Assembly (NCBI GenBank): GCA_022843145.1
Contig: JALHOF010000008.1
Coordinates: forward strand, 62,001-126,000
From: Hyphomicrobium sp.
GTDB taxonomy: Bacteria; Pseudomonadota; Alphaproteobacteria; Rhizobiales; Hyphomicrobiaceae
Direction: 5' to 3'
Length of the DNA: 64,000 nt
In this document: positions 40,354 through 49,777 of the stretch, in pieces
Position numbering within the stretch: the stretch's first letter is position 1
Layout of the letters: the number at the start of each line of letters is the position of its first letter
Program-made: the position numbers and the translations under genes
Notes under the pieces: generated by a model
The model's input: only the letters and a program-made list of their open reading frames with translations
Database searches by the model: none
Told to the model about the DNA's origin: nothing

Positions 40354-41115
40354 ATGATCGACGCTCAGTCGCCCGCCCGCATCCTTGTCGTCGACGACGA
40401 TGCCGCCGTCCGCGAGCTGCTGCGCGAATGTTTCTCGATGGAGGGGTACGACGTCGTCGAGGCGGAAAACGGCCAGGGGTTGAGAACGACGCTGGCGGGT
40501 ACGCAGATCAGCCTCGTCACCCTCGATTTGAACCTCGGGGGCGAAGACGGGCTGGCCCTCGCGCGCGAGATCCGCGCCGTCAAGAACGTGCCCATTGTCA
40601 TGATTACCGGTAAAGGCGACACCATCGACCGGGTGGTCGGTCTTGAGCTCGGCGCCGACGACTACATCGTCAAGCCGTTCCATATCCGCGAAGTCCTCGC
40701 CCGGGTCCGCGCCGTGTTGCGCCGCTATGGCGCGGCCGACGATGCCCGCGACGCCTCGCCCCGCATCGGCGGAAGCATACCCGCGGCCCATGATGACGAG
40801 CGCCTCGCGTTCGACGGCTGGCAGCTCAACGTCCCGCGACGCGAGCTCCGATCCGACAACGGCGAGGTCCGCGAACTGACGACCGCCGAGTTCGACCTCC
40901 TGCACATGTTTGCCAGACGGCCCGGCCGCGTCCTGTCGCGCGACAACATCATGGACCTGCTGAAGGGCCACGAATGGTCGCCGATGGACCGCTCGATCGA
41001 CAGCCTCGTCGCCCGCTTGAGAAAGAAAATCGAACGCGACTGCGACGCGCCGCAACTGGTCAAGACGGTACGCGGGATCGGATACGTGTTCACCGGCTCG
41101 GTGGCGCGGGTCTGA
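40354..41115 (+). CDS. OmpR-family response regulator, FxkR-like candidate
   Basis: 253 residues. Receiver domain with acidic pocket (VVDDDAAVREL), phospho-acceptor D58 (LVTLDLNLGGEDG) and K107 (YIVKPFHIREV). The winged-helix DNA-binding domain is complete (TTAEFDLLHMFARRPGRVLSRDNIMDLLKGHEWSPMDRSIDSLVARLRKK in outline: VLSRDNIM, DRSIDSLVARLRKK, GIGYVF). It lies between the FixK-like gene (divergent) and the FixL-like hybrid kinase (convergent, 39 bp), which together resemble the hFixL-FxkR-FixK arrangement. OmpR-type function is certain; FxkR equivalence is inferred. Confidence 0.88.
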   Translation: MIDAQSPARILVVDDDAAVRELLRECFSMEGYDVVEAENGQGLRTTLAGTQISLVTLDLNLGGEDGLALAREIRAVKNVPIVMITGKGDTIDRVVGLELGADDYIVKPFHIREVLARVRAVLRRYGAADDARDASPRIGGSIPAAHDDERLAFDGWQLNVPRRELRSDNGEVRELTTAEFDLLHMFARRPGRVLSRDNIMDLLKGHEWSPMDRSIDSLVARLRKKIERDCDAPQLVKTVRGIGYVFTGSVARV

Positions 41116-41154
41116 GCACGTCGCGCGATCGACCCCGCCGCGGATCCCGCGCCG

Positions 41155-43068
41155 TCAGCCGCCGGCGAGCGCGTCGCTCAACGCCTCCGCCAGTTCGGCG
41201 CGCGAATAGGGTTTGCGCAGGATCCGCAGCTTGCGGTCGCTGCCTTCCTCGGCATGTGCGATTTCCGGCGAGAAGCCTGACGTCAGCAGCACATTCATGC
41301 CGCGCACATTGGCGCCGATCCAGCGCGCCAGCTCGAAGCCGGACATGCCGCCCGCCATCACGATGTCGCTGAACACGAGGTCGATCCGTGCGCCCGACTT
41401 GATGACGTCGATCGCCGCAGGCCCGCTGTCGGCCTCGAGCACATTGAACCCGAGGCTTTTCAGCCGCGCGACCGAGACGTCGCGAACCTCGTTGTTGTCC
41501 TCGACCACGAGCACGGTTTCCTGCCGCGCCGTTACCGCCTGCACCGGATCGGCGGGCCGCGTCACCGGCACCTTCTCCGCGTCCGCGCACGGCAGATAGA
41601 CATTGACCGTGGTCCCGCGGCCCGGCTCGCTGTAGATCGTGATCTGGCCATCCGACTGCTTGACGAAGCCATAGATTGTGCTCAGTCCGAGTCCCGTCCC
41701 GCGTCCCGGCTCCTTGGTCGTGAAGAACGGCTCGAACGCGCGCGCCAGTACCTCCGCCGTCATGCCCGTCCCGGTATCGGAGACCGAGAGCCGCACATAC
41801 TCGCCCGGCGGAACGCCGGCGGCTGCCGCATCGTCACCCGGGCCGAACGACGCATTCGACGTCTCCACCACCATTTCGCCGCCGTGCGTCATCGCATCGC
41901 GCGCATTGATCGCGAGGTTGAGCACCGCGTTTTCGATTTCACTCGGATCGGCGCGCACCGTTTTCAGGTCCGGAGCCAGCTGACAAACCAGCCTGATCGG
42001 CTCACCGATCGTCCTCCGCAACAGTTCCGCCAGACCCGAAATCTGGTCGTTGAGATGTACCACGGTCGGCTCGAGTTGACGGCGGCGTGCGAACGTCAAG
42101 AGCCTGTTGGTCAGCCGCGCGCCCATTTCGGCGGCGTCCTGCGCGCGCTTCAACAAGGCGCGGTCGCGCTCGTCCTTGAGCCGCATCTCCAGCAACTCCT
42201 GGTTACCCATGATGATGGTCAGCAGGTTGTTGAAGTCGTGCGCCACGCCGCCCGTGAGCTGTCCATAAGCCTCCATCCGCTGCGCCTTGCGCAACGCCGC
42301 CTCGCGCTCGACCTCGCGCGTGATGTCGCGGATGATGCACACGAAGCCGATGCTTCGGCCGTCACGCTCGCGGATGGACGCGGTCACGGTCTTGGTCGGA
42401 AACGTCGTCCCGTCGCGGCGGCGGAACACGAGATCGATCGGCTCGTGCGTGTCCGTTCCGCTGGAATGCTCGGCCGCGCGGATCCGGTCGAAGTCCTCAC
42501 GTCGTGCATAAAGTGCAGAGCTGCATCGCCCGACAACCTCGTGCTCGTGGAACCCGAAGATACGATGGAAAGCGCTGTTGCACTGGATCACTTTGCGGTC
42601 GATGTCGGTGATCACCAGCCCGTCCGGAATATGGTCGAACACAGTCGATGCGAGCACCGCCTTGCGATTGCGGTCGGTCAAGTCCGCGACGATGCCGGTG
42701 AAATAGCGCCGTCCATCCACGACGAACGAGCTGACCGACAGATGCATCGGAAACAGCGTGCCGTCCTTGCGCTGGCCCTCGACCTCGCGGCCGATGCCGA
42801 CGATGCGCCGTTCGCCCGTCTCGATGTGCCGCCGAATGTAGCCGTCGTGCCGCGAGCGGTGCGGCTCGGGCATCAGGTCGTCGATCTTGCGGCCAATGAG
42901 TTCGCCCGGCTCGTAGCCGAAGATCCGCGCGGCGGCGGGATTGAGCGTCTGGATAAAGCCGCGTTCGTCGATCGTCACGATGCCGTTGACCGCCGTGTCG
43001 AGGATCGCATGCAGCATTTGCGGTCCGGTGAGAACGGGCTCGTACACCGGCGCGGTTGCCATCGTCAT
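41155..43068 (-). CDS. FixL-like heme-PAS hybrid sensor kinase (hFixL-type)
   Basis: 637 residues, soluble. PAS 1 (about 15-132) closely resembles the FixL heme domain: PEPHRSRHDGYIRRH and GIGREVEGQRKDG contain H74 (axial heme ligand position, His200 of Bradyrhizobium FixL), R80 and R94 (Arg220 position); the His214 position is Arg. PAS 2 spans about 140-255. The kinase core has H277 (GGVAHDFNNLL), N box (NLAINARDA) and G boxes (DTGTGM, GRGTGLGL). A C-terminal receiver with D568 (LVFSDIVMAGG) makes it a hybrid, unlike classical FixL. Heme binding and oxygen sensing are predicted from these residues. Confidence 0.88.
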   Translation of the reverse strand: MTMATAPVYEPVLTGPQMLHAILDTAVNGIVTIDERGFIQTLNPAAARIFGYEPGELIGRKIDDLMPEPHRSRHDGYIRRHIETGERRIVGIGREVEGQRKDGTLFPMHLSVSSFVVDGRRYFTGIVADLTDRNRKAVLASTVFDHIPDGLVITDIDRKVIQCNSAFHRIFGFHEHEVVGRCSSALYARREDFDRIRAAEHSSGTDTHEPIDLVFRRRDGTTFPTKTVTASIRERDGRSIGFVCIIRDITREVEREAALRKAQRMEAYGQLTGGVAHDFNNLLTIIMGNQELLEMRLKDERDRALLKRAQDAAEMGARLTNRLLTFARRRQLEPTVVHLNDQISGLAELLRRTIGEPIRLVCQLAPDLKTVRADPSEIENAVLNLAINARDAMTHGGEMVVETSNASFGPGDDAAAAGVPPGEYVRLSVSDTGTGMTAEVLARAFEPFFTTKEPGRGTGLGLSTIYGFVKQSDGQITIYSEPGRGTTVNVYLPCADAEKVPVTRPADPVQAVTARQETVLVVEDNNEVRDVSVARLKSLGFNVLEADSGPAAIDVIKSGARIDLVFSDIVMAGGMSGFELARWIGANVRGMNVLLTSGFSPEIAHAEEGSDRKLRILRKPYSRAELAEALSDALAGG

Positions 43069-43292
43069 CCCTCCGGGTTATTTGGTGCGGACCTCGAGCG
43101 GGCGCGTCGATCGGCGAACGTGCGAACGCCATGAGCCGCGCACGCCGTCCGCGTTCCCGACCACTCCTGCCAAGCCGCCGCCGGAAGTGCAACCCGCGAT
43201 TGGTCGCGCGGTTACTCGAGCCGCCGTGATGCACCGCACGACGCTCTCCCGCGCCTAACCCGCCCCAATCAGCGGTTCGCGACGGCCGCGGC

Positions 43293-43763
43293 CTAGGGCG
43301 TATGCTTTCCGTCACGGCAGATCAGGTGATAATCGACCGTGCACTTGCCCGGGTTCTTGACGCGGACGAACCAAAGGCCCGGCCGGCCTCCTGGACCGAG
43401 TTTGTCGACCTTGAAGTAGCAACTCAGGAACGACCCCGGCCCGCGCACGCTCGGGCTGAGACAGGCGCTCGCATTGCCCTTCTTGGTCCAATGCAGGCTG
43501 AACGACAACTTTTCGTTGGCCGCGCTGCAGCCTTTGCCTTTCGAGTCCCGCGATCGTTGAACATCGACCTGCACGGTGGCCGGTCCCTTGGTCATCCGAA
43601 CAAACCGATCGAAGTCGGTCTTGCCCGCTCCGATCGAATACTTTTCGATCTTTCCCGATCGGCTCTGTCCATTGGCGCCGACGCAAGCGGCGCTTGCCGC
43701 GCCGCCGCCGATCAGGAGCGTCACGGCGAACGCTATCGAAAATGCCGATTTCGCGATCCGCAT
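43293..43763 (-). CDS. Exported hypothetical protein
   Basis: 156 residues from ATG 43763 (MRIAKSAFSIAFAV). A signal peptide ends near GAASAA. The mature part is small, basic, with six cysteines (ACVGANG, GKGCSAAN, SACLSPS, LSCYFKV, GKCTVDYHLICRDG), probably forming disulfides in the periplasm. Internal phrases (FDRFVRMTKGPATVQVDVQRS; GRPGLWFVRVKNPG) suggest a beta-sandwich. I recognise no characterised family. It is divergent from the M16 peptidase pair. Confidence 0.7.
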   Translation of the reverse strand: MRIAKSAFSIAFAVTLLIGGGAASAACVGANGQSRSGKIEKYSIGAGKTDFDRFVRMTKGPATVQVDVQRSRDSKGKGCSAANEKLSFSLHWTKKGNASACLSPSVRGPGSFLSCYFKVDKLGPGGRPGLWFVRVKNPGKCTVDYHLICRDGKHTP

Positions 43764-44143
43764 AGCAAATCTCCATTCGTGCAATATCCAAGAAGGCTTT
43801 GAACGGAGGAAGTTTCAACTCTCTCGTTGTAGTGTCAATTCTAATTCGCAGCGTTCTGCTGATCTTCGGCCAGAGCGCTCGCCACGCAACACCGCCTCCA
43901 CCGTGCCAGCCTGCCGGCGCATTTGCCCAACCATTTGATCGGCATGGCTTTTATTTTGGCACCCCGTGTTCGGACCGGTTCATGGACGGCTTGTCATTTG
44001 ACTTCACGGTCCCGGCATCCGATCTCAGACGCTGCCGGAGGTGCGTTCTCAGCCGGACGACCAGTTGCCCGACCCCACACGGGTGGCTGCCGCGTCGGCC
44101 AGCGCGAGCGCCGAAACATCCCGCCGCATCGAGGACACGTTTG
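43764..44143. other. Divergent intergenic region
   Basis: 380 bp between the exported protein gene and the M16 peptidase. The plus-strand frame is open over part of it, but the translated stretch has no family likeness. Nothing specific recognised; promoters for both genes are expected here. Confidence 0.5.
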
Positions 44144-45580
44144 ATGTACCGAATGTCACCGTCTGCCTATGCCCTCCCCCACGTCCGCACCCCCATCGCT
44201 TCCTTCTTCGCCACCCTGGGACTTGCCATGCTCGCACTGACGCAACAGGCGCTCGACCTCGGCGCGACCCCGCGCGCGACGGAATTCAAGCTCGACAACG
44301 GCATGCAGGTCGTCGTCATCCCCGACAACCGCGCGCCGGTCGTCACGCACATGGTCTGGTACAAGGTCGGCGCCGCCGACGAGCCCGCCGGCGTCTCCGG
44401 CATCGCGCACTTCCTCGAGCACTTGATGTTCAAGTCGACCGAGAAAATTCCGATGGGCGAATTCTCCAAGATCGTCGCCCGCCTCGGCGGACAGGACAAC
44501 GCCTTCACCAGTCAGGACGTCACCGCCTACTTCCAGCGCGTCGCCAAGGCGCAGCTGCCGAAGGTGATGGAGATGGAGGCCGACCGCATGGTCAACCTCA
44601 AGCTCACCGAGAAGGAAGTTCTGACCGAGCGCGACGTCATCCTCGAAGAGCGGCGTTCGCGCGTCGAGAACAGCCCGTCTTCGATCCTCGACGAGCAGAT
44701 GGACGCCACGCTCTATTACTCGCATCCCTATCAGAACCCGGTCATCGGCTGGGAGCACGAGATCGCTCGGCTCTCGCCGCAGGATGCGATGAGCTACTAC
44801 AAGCGTTTTTACGCTCCCAACAACGCCATTCTCGTCGTGTCCGGCGATGTCACGGTCGACGAGGTCAAGTCGCTCGCCAATGCCACTTACGGCAAACTCA
44901 AGTCCAATCCCGAGGTCGGCGCGCCGCGCGTCCGCCAGAAGGAACCGCCGCACCGCGCCGCCCGCCGGCTCGAACTCAAGGATGCGCGCGCGGGCAAGGC
45001 CTCGCTCCACCGCAGCTATCTCGCGCCGAGCTACAATACCGCCGAGGCCGGTGAGGCCGAAGCGCTCGATCTTCTGATGAAGATCGTCGCCGGTGGTTCC
45101 ACCAGCCGTCTCTACAAGAAGCTCGTCGTCGAAGATCGCGTCGCGTCCTCGGCCAGCGGCTGGTACTCCGGCGGCGCGCTCGACTACGGCAAGATCGGGA
45201 TCTACGCCATCGCCGCCGACGGGTCGTCGCTCGACAAAGTCGAGAGCGTGCTCGACGCGACGCTCAACGACGTCAAAGAGAACGGCGTCACGCAGGCCGA
45301 GCTCGACCGCGCGCGGGCGACATTCCTCGCCGATTACATCTACGAGAGTGACAGCCAGAACACGCTCGCCCGGCGCTACGGCTGGGCGCTGACTGTCGGC
45401 CGCACCCTCGCCGACGTCGAAGGCTGGCCGGCGGCCGTCGCGAAGGTCACCGTCGACGACATCAAGAAGGTTGCCGCCAAACATCTCGACATCCGTCATT
45501 CCGTCACCGGTCGCCTGATCCCCGAGGCTCCCGAAACGGCGGCCCGCGCCGCACCCGTATCGCCGAAGCCGCGCACGTGA
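44144..45580 (+). CDS. M16 family zinc peptidase, catalytic partner
   Basis: 478 residues from ATG 44144, with GAGGA 9 nt upstream; an upstream open frame to 43799 lacks family likeness. A hydrophobic segment (IASFFATLGLAMLALTQ) serves as signal or anchor. The inverzincin motif HFLEH (GIAHFLEHLMFKS) and the downstream Glu (ERDVILEERRSRVEN) make the catalytic zinc site. Both halves of the M16 fold are present. It is followed 24 bp later by a second M16 gene without the motif, the usual pairing of an active and an inactive subunit. Confidence 0.93.
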   Translation: MYRMSPSAYALPHVRTPIASFFATLGLAMLALTQQALDLGATPRATEFKLDNGMQVVVIPDNRAPVVTHMVWYKVGAADEPAGVSGIAHFLEHLMFKSTEKIPMGEFSKIVARLGGQDNAFTSQDVTAYFQRVAKAQLPKVMEMEADRMVNLKLTEKEVLTERDVILEERRSRVENSPSSILDEQMDATLYYSHPYQNPVIGWEHEIARLSPQDAMSYYKRFYAPNNAILVVSGDVTVDEVKSLANATYGKLKSNPEVGAPRVRQKEPPHRAARRLELKDARAGKASLHRSYLAPSYNTAEAGEAEALDLLMKIVAGGSTSRLYKKLVVEDRVASSASGWYSGGALDYGKIGIYAIAADGSSLDKVESVLDATLNDVKENGVTQAELDRARATFLADYIYESDSQNTLARRYGWALTVGRTLADVEGWPAAVAKVTVDDIKKVAAKHLDIRHSVTGRLIPEAPETAARAAPVSPKPRT

Positions 45581-45604
45581 CCATCATCCGCATGAGGCAT
45601 CGAC

Positions 45605-46972
45605 ATGCACCGCATTCTGGCCGCTAGTGTCCGCAAGGCCGCACGCATCGACATCGCCGCGTCACTCGCGGTTCTCGCTCTCTTTCTCGTCATCGGCATC
45701 ACACGACCGGCCCAAGCCATGAAAATCACGTCCGTCAAGAGCCCCGGCGGCATCGAAGCCTGGCTCGTCTCCGATCGTAGCGTTCCGCTGCTCGCACTGC
45801 GCTTCGCGTTCGAGGGCGGCAACGCCCAGGACGTGCCCGGCAAGGATGGCACGGCGAACTTCCTTTCGGCGATGCTCGACGAAGGCGCAGGCGACATCTC
45901 GTCGAGCGTGTTCCAGGAGCGTCTCGAAGAAATCGCCATGCGCATGAGCTTCGATGACGGCAAGGACACGTTCTACGGCAGCGTCGAGATGCTGACCGTG
46001 AACCGCGAGAAGTCGGTCGAGCTTCTGCGGCTCGCCTTGACCAAGCCGCGCTTCGACGACGAGGCACTGGAGCGTATCCGCAAGCAGTTGCAGGCAAGCC
46101 TGATCTACGCCGCCAAAGACCCCGACAAGGTCGCCAACAACGAATGGTTCAAGGCCGCGTTTCCTGGCCATCCTTACGGCCGCCCGGCCAACGGCAACGC
46201 CGAGACCATCGCAGCCGTCAAGCGCGAAGACCTCGAGGCCTACCGCAAGCGCGTGTTCGCCAAGTCCAACCTCAAGGTCGTCGCGGTCGGCGACATCGAC
46301 GAGGCGGCACTGGCGAAGATGCTCGACGACATCTTCGGCGCACTTCCCGACAAGGCCGATCTCGTCGCCATCCCCCAGATCACGCTTCCCGACAAGGGCC
46401 AGCAGATCGTCGTCGAGATGCCCGTGCCGCAGTCGGTCGCCGTGTTCGGCGCTGGCGCGATGGCGCGCAAGGACCCCGACTTCATCCCCGGCTTCGTGCT
46501 CAATCACATTCTCGGCGGCGGCGGCTTCGCGTCGAAACTGATGGAGGAAGTCCGCGAGAAGCGCGGCCTCGCCTACTCGGTTCACAGCTATCTCTATCCG
46601 CTGCGCAAAGCCTCGATCTTTTCCGGCTCCGTCGCCACCAAGAACGAATCCATCGCGCAGTCGCTCGACGTCATCCGCGGCGAACTGCGGCGCATGGCGA
46701 CGGACGGCCCGACGGCGGAAGATCTCGACAACGCCAAGAAGTATCTGGTCGGCTCGTTCCCGCTGCGGTTCGATACCAACGCCAAGATCGCGAGTCAGCT
46801 CATGGGCTTCAAATCCGAGGATCTAGGCATCGACTACGTCGAGAAGCGCAACGCGCAGGTCGAGGCCGTGACGCTCGACGACGTGAAGCGCGTCGCGAAA
46901 AACCTGCTCAAGGCCGACAACCTTCTCGTCACCGTCGTCGGCAAGCCGACCAACATGGCCAAGGGCGGCTGA
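45605..46972 (+). CDS. M16 family peptidase-like protein, non-catalytic partner
   Basis: 455 residues with a signal peptide (IAASLAVLALFLVIGITRPAQA). The place of the HxxEH motif reads NFLSAMLDEG, so zinc binding is lost. The C-terminal half keeps the Arg/Tyr pair of the substrate-binding site (REKRGLAYSVHSYLYP). This fits the inactive subunit of a heterodimeric periplasmic M16 protease. Its stop is 1 bp before the GTG of the following isomerase gene. Confidence 0.92.
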   Translation: MHRILAASVRKAARIDIAASLAVLALFLVIGITRPAQAMKITSVKSPGGIEAWLVSDRSVPLLALRFAFEGGNAQDVPGKDGTANFLSAMLDEGAGDISSSVFQERLEEIAMRMSFDDGKDTFYGSVEMLTVNREKSVELLRLALTKPRFDDEALERIRKQLQASLIYAAKDPDKVANNEWFKAAFPGHPYGRPANGNAETIAAVKREDLEAYRKRVFAKSNLKVVAVGDIDEAALAKMLDDIFGALPDKADLVAIPQITLPDKGQQIVVEMPVPQSVAVFGAGAMARKDPDFIPGFVLNHILGGGGFASKLMEEVREKRGLAYSVHSYLYPLRKASIFSGSVATKNESIAQSLDVIRGELRRMATDGPTAEDLDNAKKYLVGSFPLRFDTNAKIASQLMGFKSEDLGIDYVEKRNAQVEAVTLDDVKRVAKNLLKADNLLVTVVGKPTNMAKGG

Positions 46973-46973
46973 C

Positions 46974-48350
46974 GTGTCGTCCACGCGAACCGCAACCGCA
47001 GCACCGCACGCCACCGCGACGTCCGGCCTCCGTTACGTCCAATCGGTCGACGGCTGCATGGATGCGGTGATCGGCAAGTATGGCCTCGACACAGCCACAC
47101 TCGACGGCTGGCTCGACCGGCTGGAACCGCATCTCTCGGCACTTCGCGACGATGCGGCGAGCGGCCGCCTTCCTCTGCTCACGGTACCCCGTGACACAGC
47201 CGATCTGCGGCTCGCATCCACCGCCCTCGACAAGCTCGCGCGCGGCGCCCGCACCATCGTCTTCTTCGGCACCGGCGGCTCCGGCCTCGGCGGCCAGACG
47301 CTTGCGCAGCTGGCCGGTTGGAACATTCCCGGCGGCGCGACGCCGGACCAGAAGAAGCGCCCGCGCACGCGCTTCTACGACAACCTCGACGGCGCCACGC
47401 TCGCCGGCGCCCTCGCCGAACTCGACTTCGCAAACACGCGCTTCGTCGTGACCTCGAAATCCGGCGGCACGGCCGAAACGCTGGCGCAAGTCATCGTCAC
47501 ACTCTCCGCCGTCAAAGCCGCCGGTCTCGAAGCCCGGATCCCCGAGCTGTTCCTCGGCATCACCGAGCCCGCCGCCCCAGGCAAAGCCAACGGCCTCCGC
47601 GCGCTGTTCGAAAGCTTGCGAATCCCGCTGCTGGATCATCACACCGGCATCGGCGGCCGGTTTTCATGTCTGACCAACGTCGGCCTCTTGCCCGCGATGG
47701 CGCGCGGTCTCGATGCTGACAAGATCCGGCGCGGCGCGGCCGACATCGTCGACGCGCTGTTGACCGCCAAGTCCGCGCGCGACTTCGCACCTGCCCTTGG
47801 TGCCGCCACCGCCATAGCGCTCGACAAATCGCGCGGCATCCGCACCGTCGTCATGATGCCCTATGCCGACCGCCTCGGACGGCTGTCGCACTGGTTCGTG
47901 CAGTTGTGGGCTGAAAGTCTTGGCAAGGGCGGCGAGGGCACGAGCCCGATCGCCGCGATGGGCCCGCTCGATCAGCACAGCCAGTTGCAGCTCTACATGG
48001 ACGGCCCGCGCGAGATCTACCTGACGCTGATCCGCACGGCGACAGGCGGACAAGGTCCGCGCATCGATGCCGAGATGGCACGCATGGCCGGCGCGGCGTT
48101 CATGGCCGGCCGCGCCATCGGCGACGTTGTCGACGCGCAGGCCCGCGCTGTCCCCGAAGCTCTCGCCAAAGCCGGCCGCCCGGTGCGCACGTTCGACATT
48201 CCCGCGCTCGACGAACGCGCGATCGGTCAAGTCTTGATGCACTTCATGATCGAGACCATCCTCGCCGGACGCCTGCTCGGCATCGACCCGTTCGACCAGC
48301 CCGCCGTCGAACTCGCCAAAACGCTCACCAAGGAGCGGCTGGCCCGCTGA
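46974..48350 (+). CDS. pgi: Glucose-6-phosphate isomerase family protein
   Basis: 458 residues, starting at GTG 46974, one base after the preceding stop. The phosphosugar isomerase (SIS) fold is clear: VFFGTGGSGLGGQTLAQL for the first phosphate-binding loop, FVVTSKSGGTAETLAQV for the second, and AESLGKGGEGTSPIAAMGPLDQHSQLQLYMDG for the PGI signature region. It is shorter than E. coli Pgi (549), like other compact bacterial forms. It interconverts glucose- and fructose-6-phosphate in the cytoplasm. Some compact enzymes of this class act on other sugar phosphates, which is not excluded here. Confidence 0.9.
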   Translation: MSSTRTATAAPHATATSGLRYVQSVDGCMDAVIGKYGLDTATLDGWLDRLEPHLSALRDDAASGRLPLLTVPRDTADLRLASTALDKLARGARTIVFFGTGGSGLGGQTLAQLAGWNIPGGATPDQKKRPRTRFYDNLDGATLAGALAELDFANTRFVVTSKSGGTAETLAQVIVTLSAVKAAGLEARIPELFLGITEPAAPGKANGLRALFESLRIPLLDHHTGIGGRFSCLTNVGLLPAMARGLDADKIRRGAADIVDALLTAKSARDFAPALGAATAIALDKSRGIRTVVMMPYADRLGRLSHWFVQLWAESLGKGGEGTSPIAAMGPLDQHSQLQLYMDGPREIYLTLIRTATGGQGPRIDAEMARMAGAAFMAGRAIGDVVDAQARAVPEALAKAGRPVRTFDIPALDERAIGQVLMHFMIETILAGRLLGIDPFDQPAVELAKTLTKERLAR

Positions 48351-48373
48351 AATCCTCGTCGGGTAGGATAGCG

Positions 48374-48757
48374 ATGAACGCACGCGCCACGACACTTTAT
48401 CCGTTCGTTCCGTCGGGCGCACACTTCGCCGAAGCAATCGCGTTCTTCGCCGAGCTGGGTTTCAAAATCGCATGGCGGCAGCCTGGCCTCGCCGGCCTCC
48501 GTTTCGGCGGCGCATACTTCCTGCTGCAGGACATCGACGTGCCGGAATGGCAGACCAATCAGATGATCACGTTCGAGGTCGACGATCTCGAAGCCTACTG
48601 GACCGAGATCGCCGCCAAAGCCTTGCCCGAGCGGTTCGCGGGCGTCAAACTCCGCCCGCCGGCCGACTTCGCCTGGGGCCGCGAACTCCACATAATCGAC
48701 CCCGGCGGCGTTTGCTGGCACGTTCGGCAAGCCAAGCCTGATGCGGGCACAACATGA
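48374..48757 (+). CDS. VOC/glyoxalase-bleomycin resistance superfamily protein
   Basis: 127 residues, with GGATAG-type weak site upstream. One VOC domain is visible: AIAFFAELGFKIAWRQPG at the start, then the strand YFLLQDIDVPEWQ and the C-terminal half DLEAYWTEIAAK and ELHIIDPGGVCWHV. In the resistance-protein subgroup such proteins bind but do not modify a ligand. Substrate is unknown. It follows the isomerase gene by 23 bp and may be co-transcribed. Confidence 0.83.
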   Translation: MNARATTLYPFVPSGAHFAEAIAFFAELGFKIAWRQPGLAGLRFGGAYFLLQDIDVPEWQTNQMITFEVDDLEAYWTEIAAKALPERFAGVKLRPPADFAWGRELHIIDPGGVCWHVRQAKPDAGTT

Positions 48758-48795
48758 TCGAGAGGCGCGCGCATTCGTCCTCCGCGCCGCTGCCG

Positions 48796-49623
48796 TCATC
48801 GCTTCGTGATCACCACCTCGAGATAGCCGCTCGGCACGACCATCGTTCCGTCCCGCGCGACGTTGCAACGATCGATCAGCATCAGCAGGTCTCGTTCCAG
48901 ATTGACTTGGCCCTGCTCGTCGATCGCGGCGAACGCTTTCAAGACGGGTCCGTAGTAGCCGCGGAAAACCGACATCCAGTGCGCCGGCGATCTATAGCGA
49001 AAAACAAAAGCCTGTTGCCGAGCGGCGATGGACGCCTCCGCACCGAACATCATCTCGAGTTGCGCGCTGGTACCCCATAAGGCCGGCGACTTGATACCGG
49101 GCGCCGGTGGCACGTACTTCCCGATCGTCTGGAACACTTGGCCGATAAAACCATCCGGCGTCCAGTTCGCGAGGCCGATCCTGCCGCCGCTGCGGCACAC
49201 ACGCAGCAACTCGCTTGCAGCCTGTTCCTGGTCCGGTGTGAACATGACGCCGAAGGTCGAGAGCACGACATCGAAGCTCTCGTCAACGAACGGCAGACGT
49301 TCGGCGTCGGCAACTTGGAATGTCACGCTCAATCGGTCGGCTTCCGCGCGTTCCCGCCCGCGATCGAGCAGCGCGCTCACATAATCTGTCGACACGACTT
49401 CGGCGTAGCGCCGCGCCGCCGCCAGGGTCGCATTGCCGTTGCCGGCGGCGACATCAAGGACGCGCTCGCTGCTGCGCAGGTCGACGGCCTCGCACAGCAT
49501 CTCGCCAACGATCTGCAGCGTCGTGCCGACAACGGCGTAATCGCCTGAACTCCAGGCTGCCTGCTGTCGTCCCTTGATGACATTGACGTTGATGGCGGGA
49601 GTATCGGTGGTCTGTAAAGACAT
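48796..49623 (-). CDS. SAM-dependent methyltransferase
   Basis: 275 residues from ATG 49623, with AAGGGA 8 nt upstream. The class I methyltransferase SAM motif is LDVAAGNGNATLAAARR (motif I), followed by DAERLPFVDESFDVVLSTFGVMF (motifs II to III) and GGRIGLANWTPDGF. It resembles UbiE/arsenite methyltransferase-like Methyltransf_11 proteins. The divergent AraC gene at 49778 is probably its regulator. The substrate is not known. Confidence 0.87.
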   Translation of the reverse strand: MSLQTTDTPAINVNVIKGRQQAAWSSGDYAVVGTTLQIVGEMLCEAVDLRSSERVLDVAAGNGNATLAAARRYAEVVSTDYVSALLDRGRERAEADRLSVTFQVADAERLPFVDESFDVVLSTFGVMFTPDQEQAASELLRVCRSGGRIGLANWTPDGFIGQVFQTIGKYVPPAPGIKSPALWGTSAQLEMMFGAEASIAARQQAFVFRYRSPAHWMSVFRGYYGPVLKAFAAIDEQGQVNLERDLLMLIDRCNVARDGTMVVPSGYLEVVITKR

Positions 49624-49777
49624 GATGGTTATCCCTTCTGTTACCCGTCGCCAGAAGCCCGTTGTCCTCGGCTCCGGCGTTACCTGCTGCGGTCTTCGCG
49701 TGGGGAAATGTCGTCCGGCCGGAGATGTGAATTGTCTCCGCGGCGCCAAGGGATAATTTGCACGTGACGAACACTCC

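Noticed and set aside
44156-45499. 447-codon open frame on the minus strand
   Set aside because: Antisense to the M16 peptidase with a complete HFLEH motif; composition of a shadow frame.
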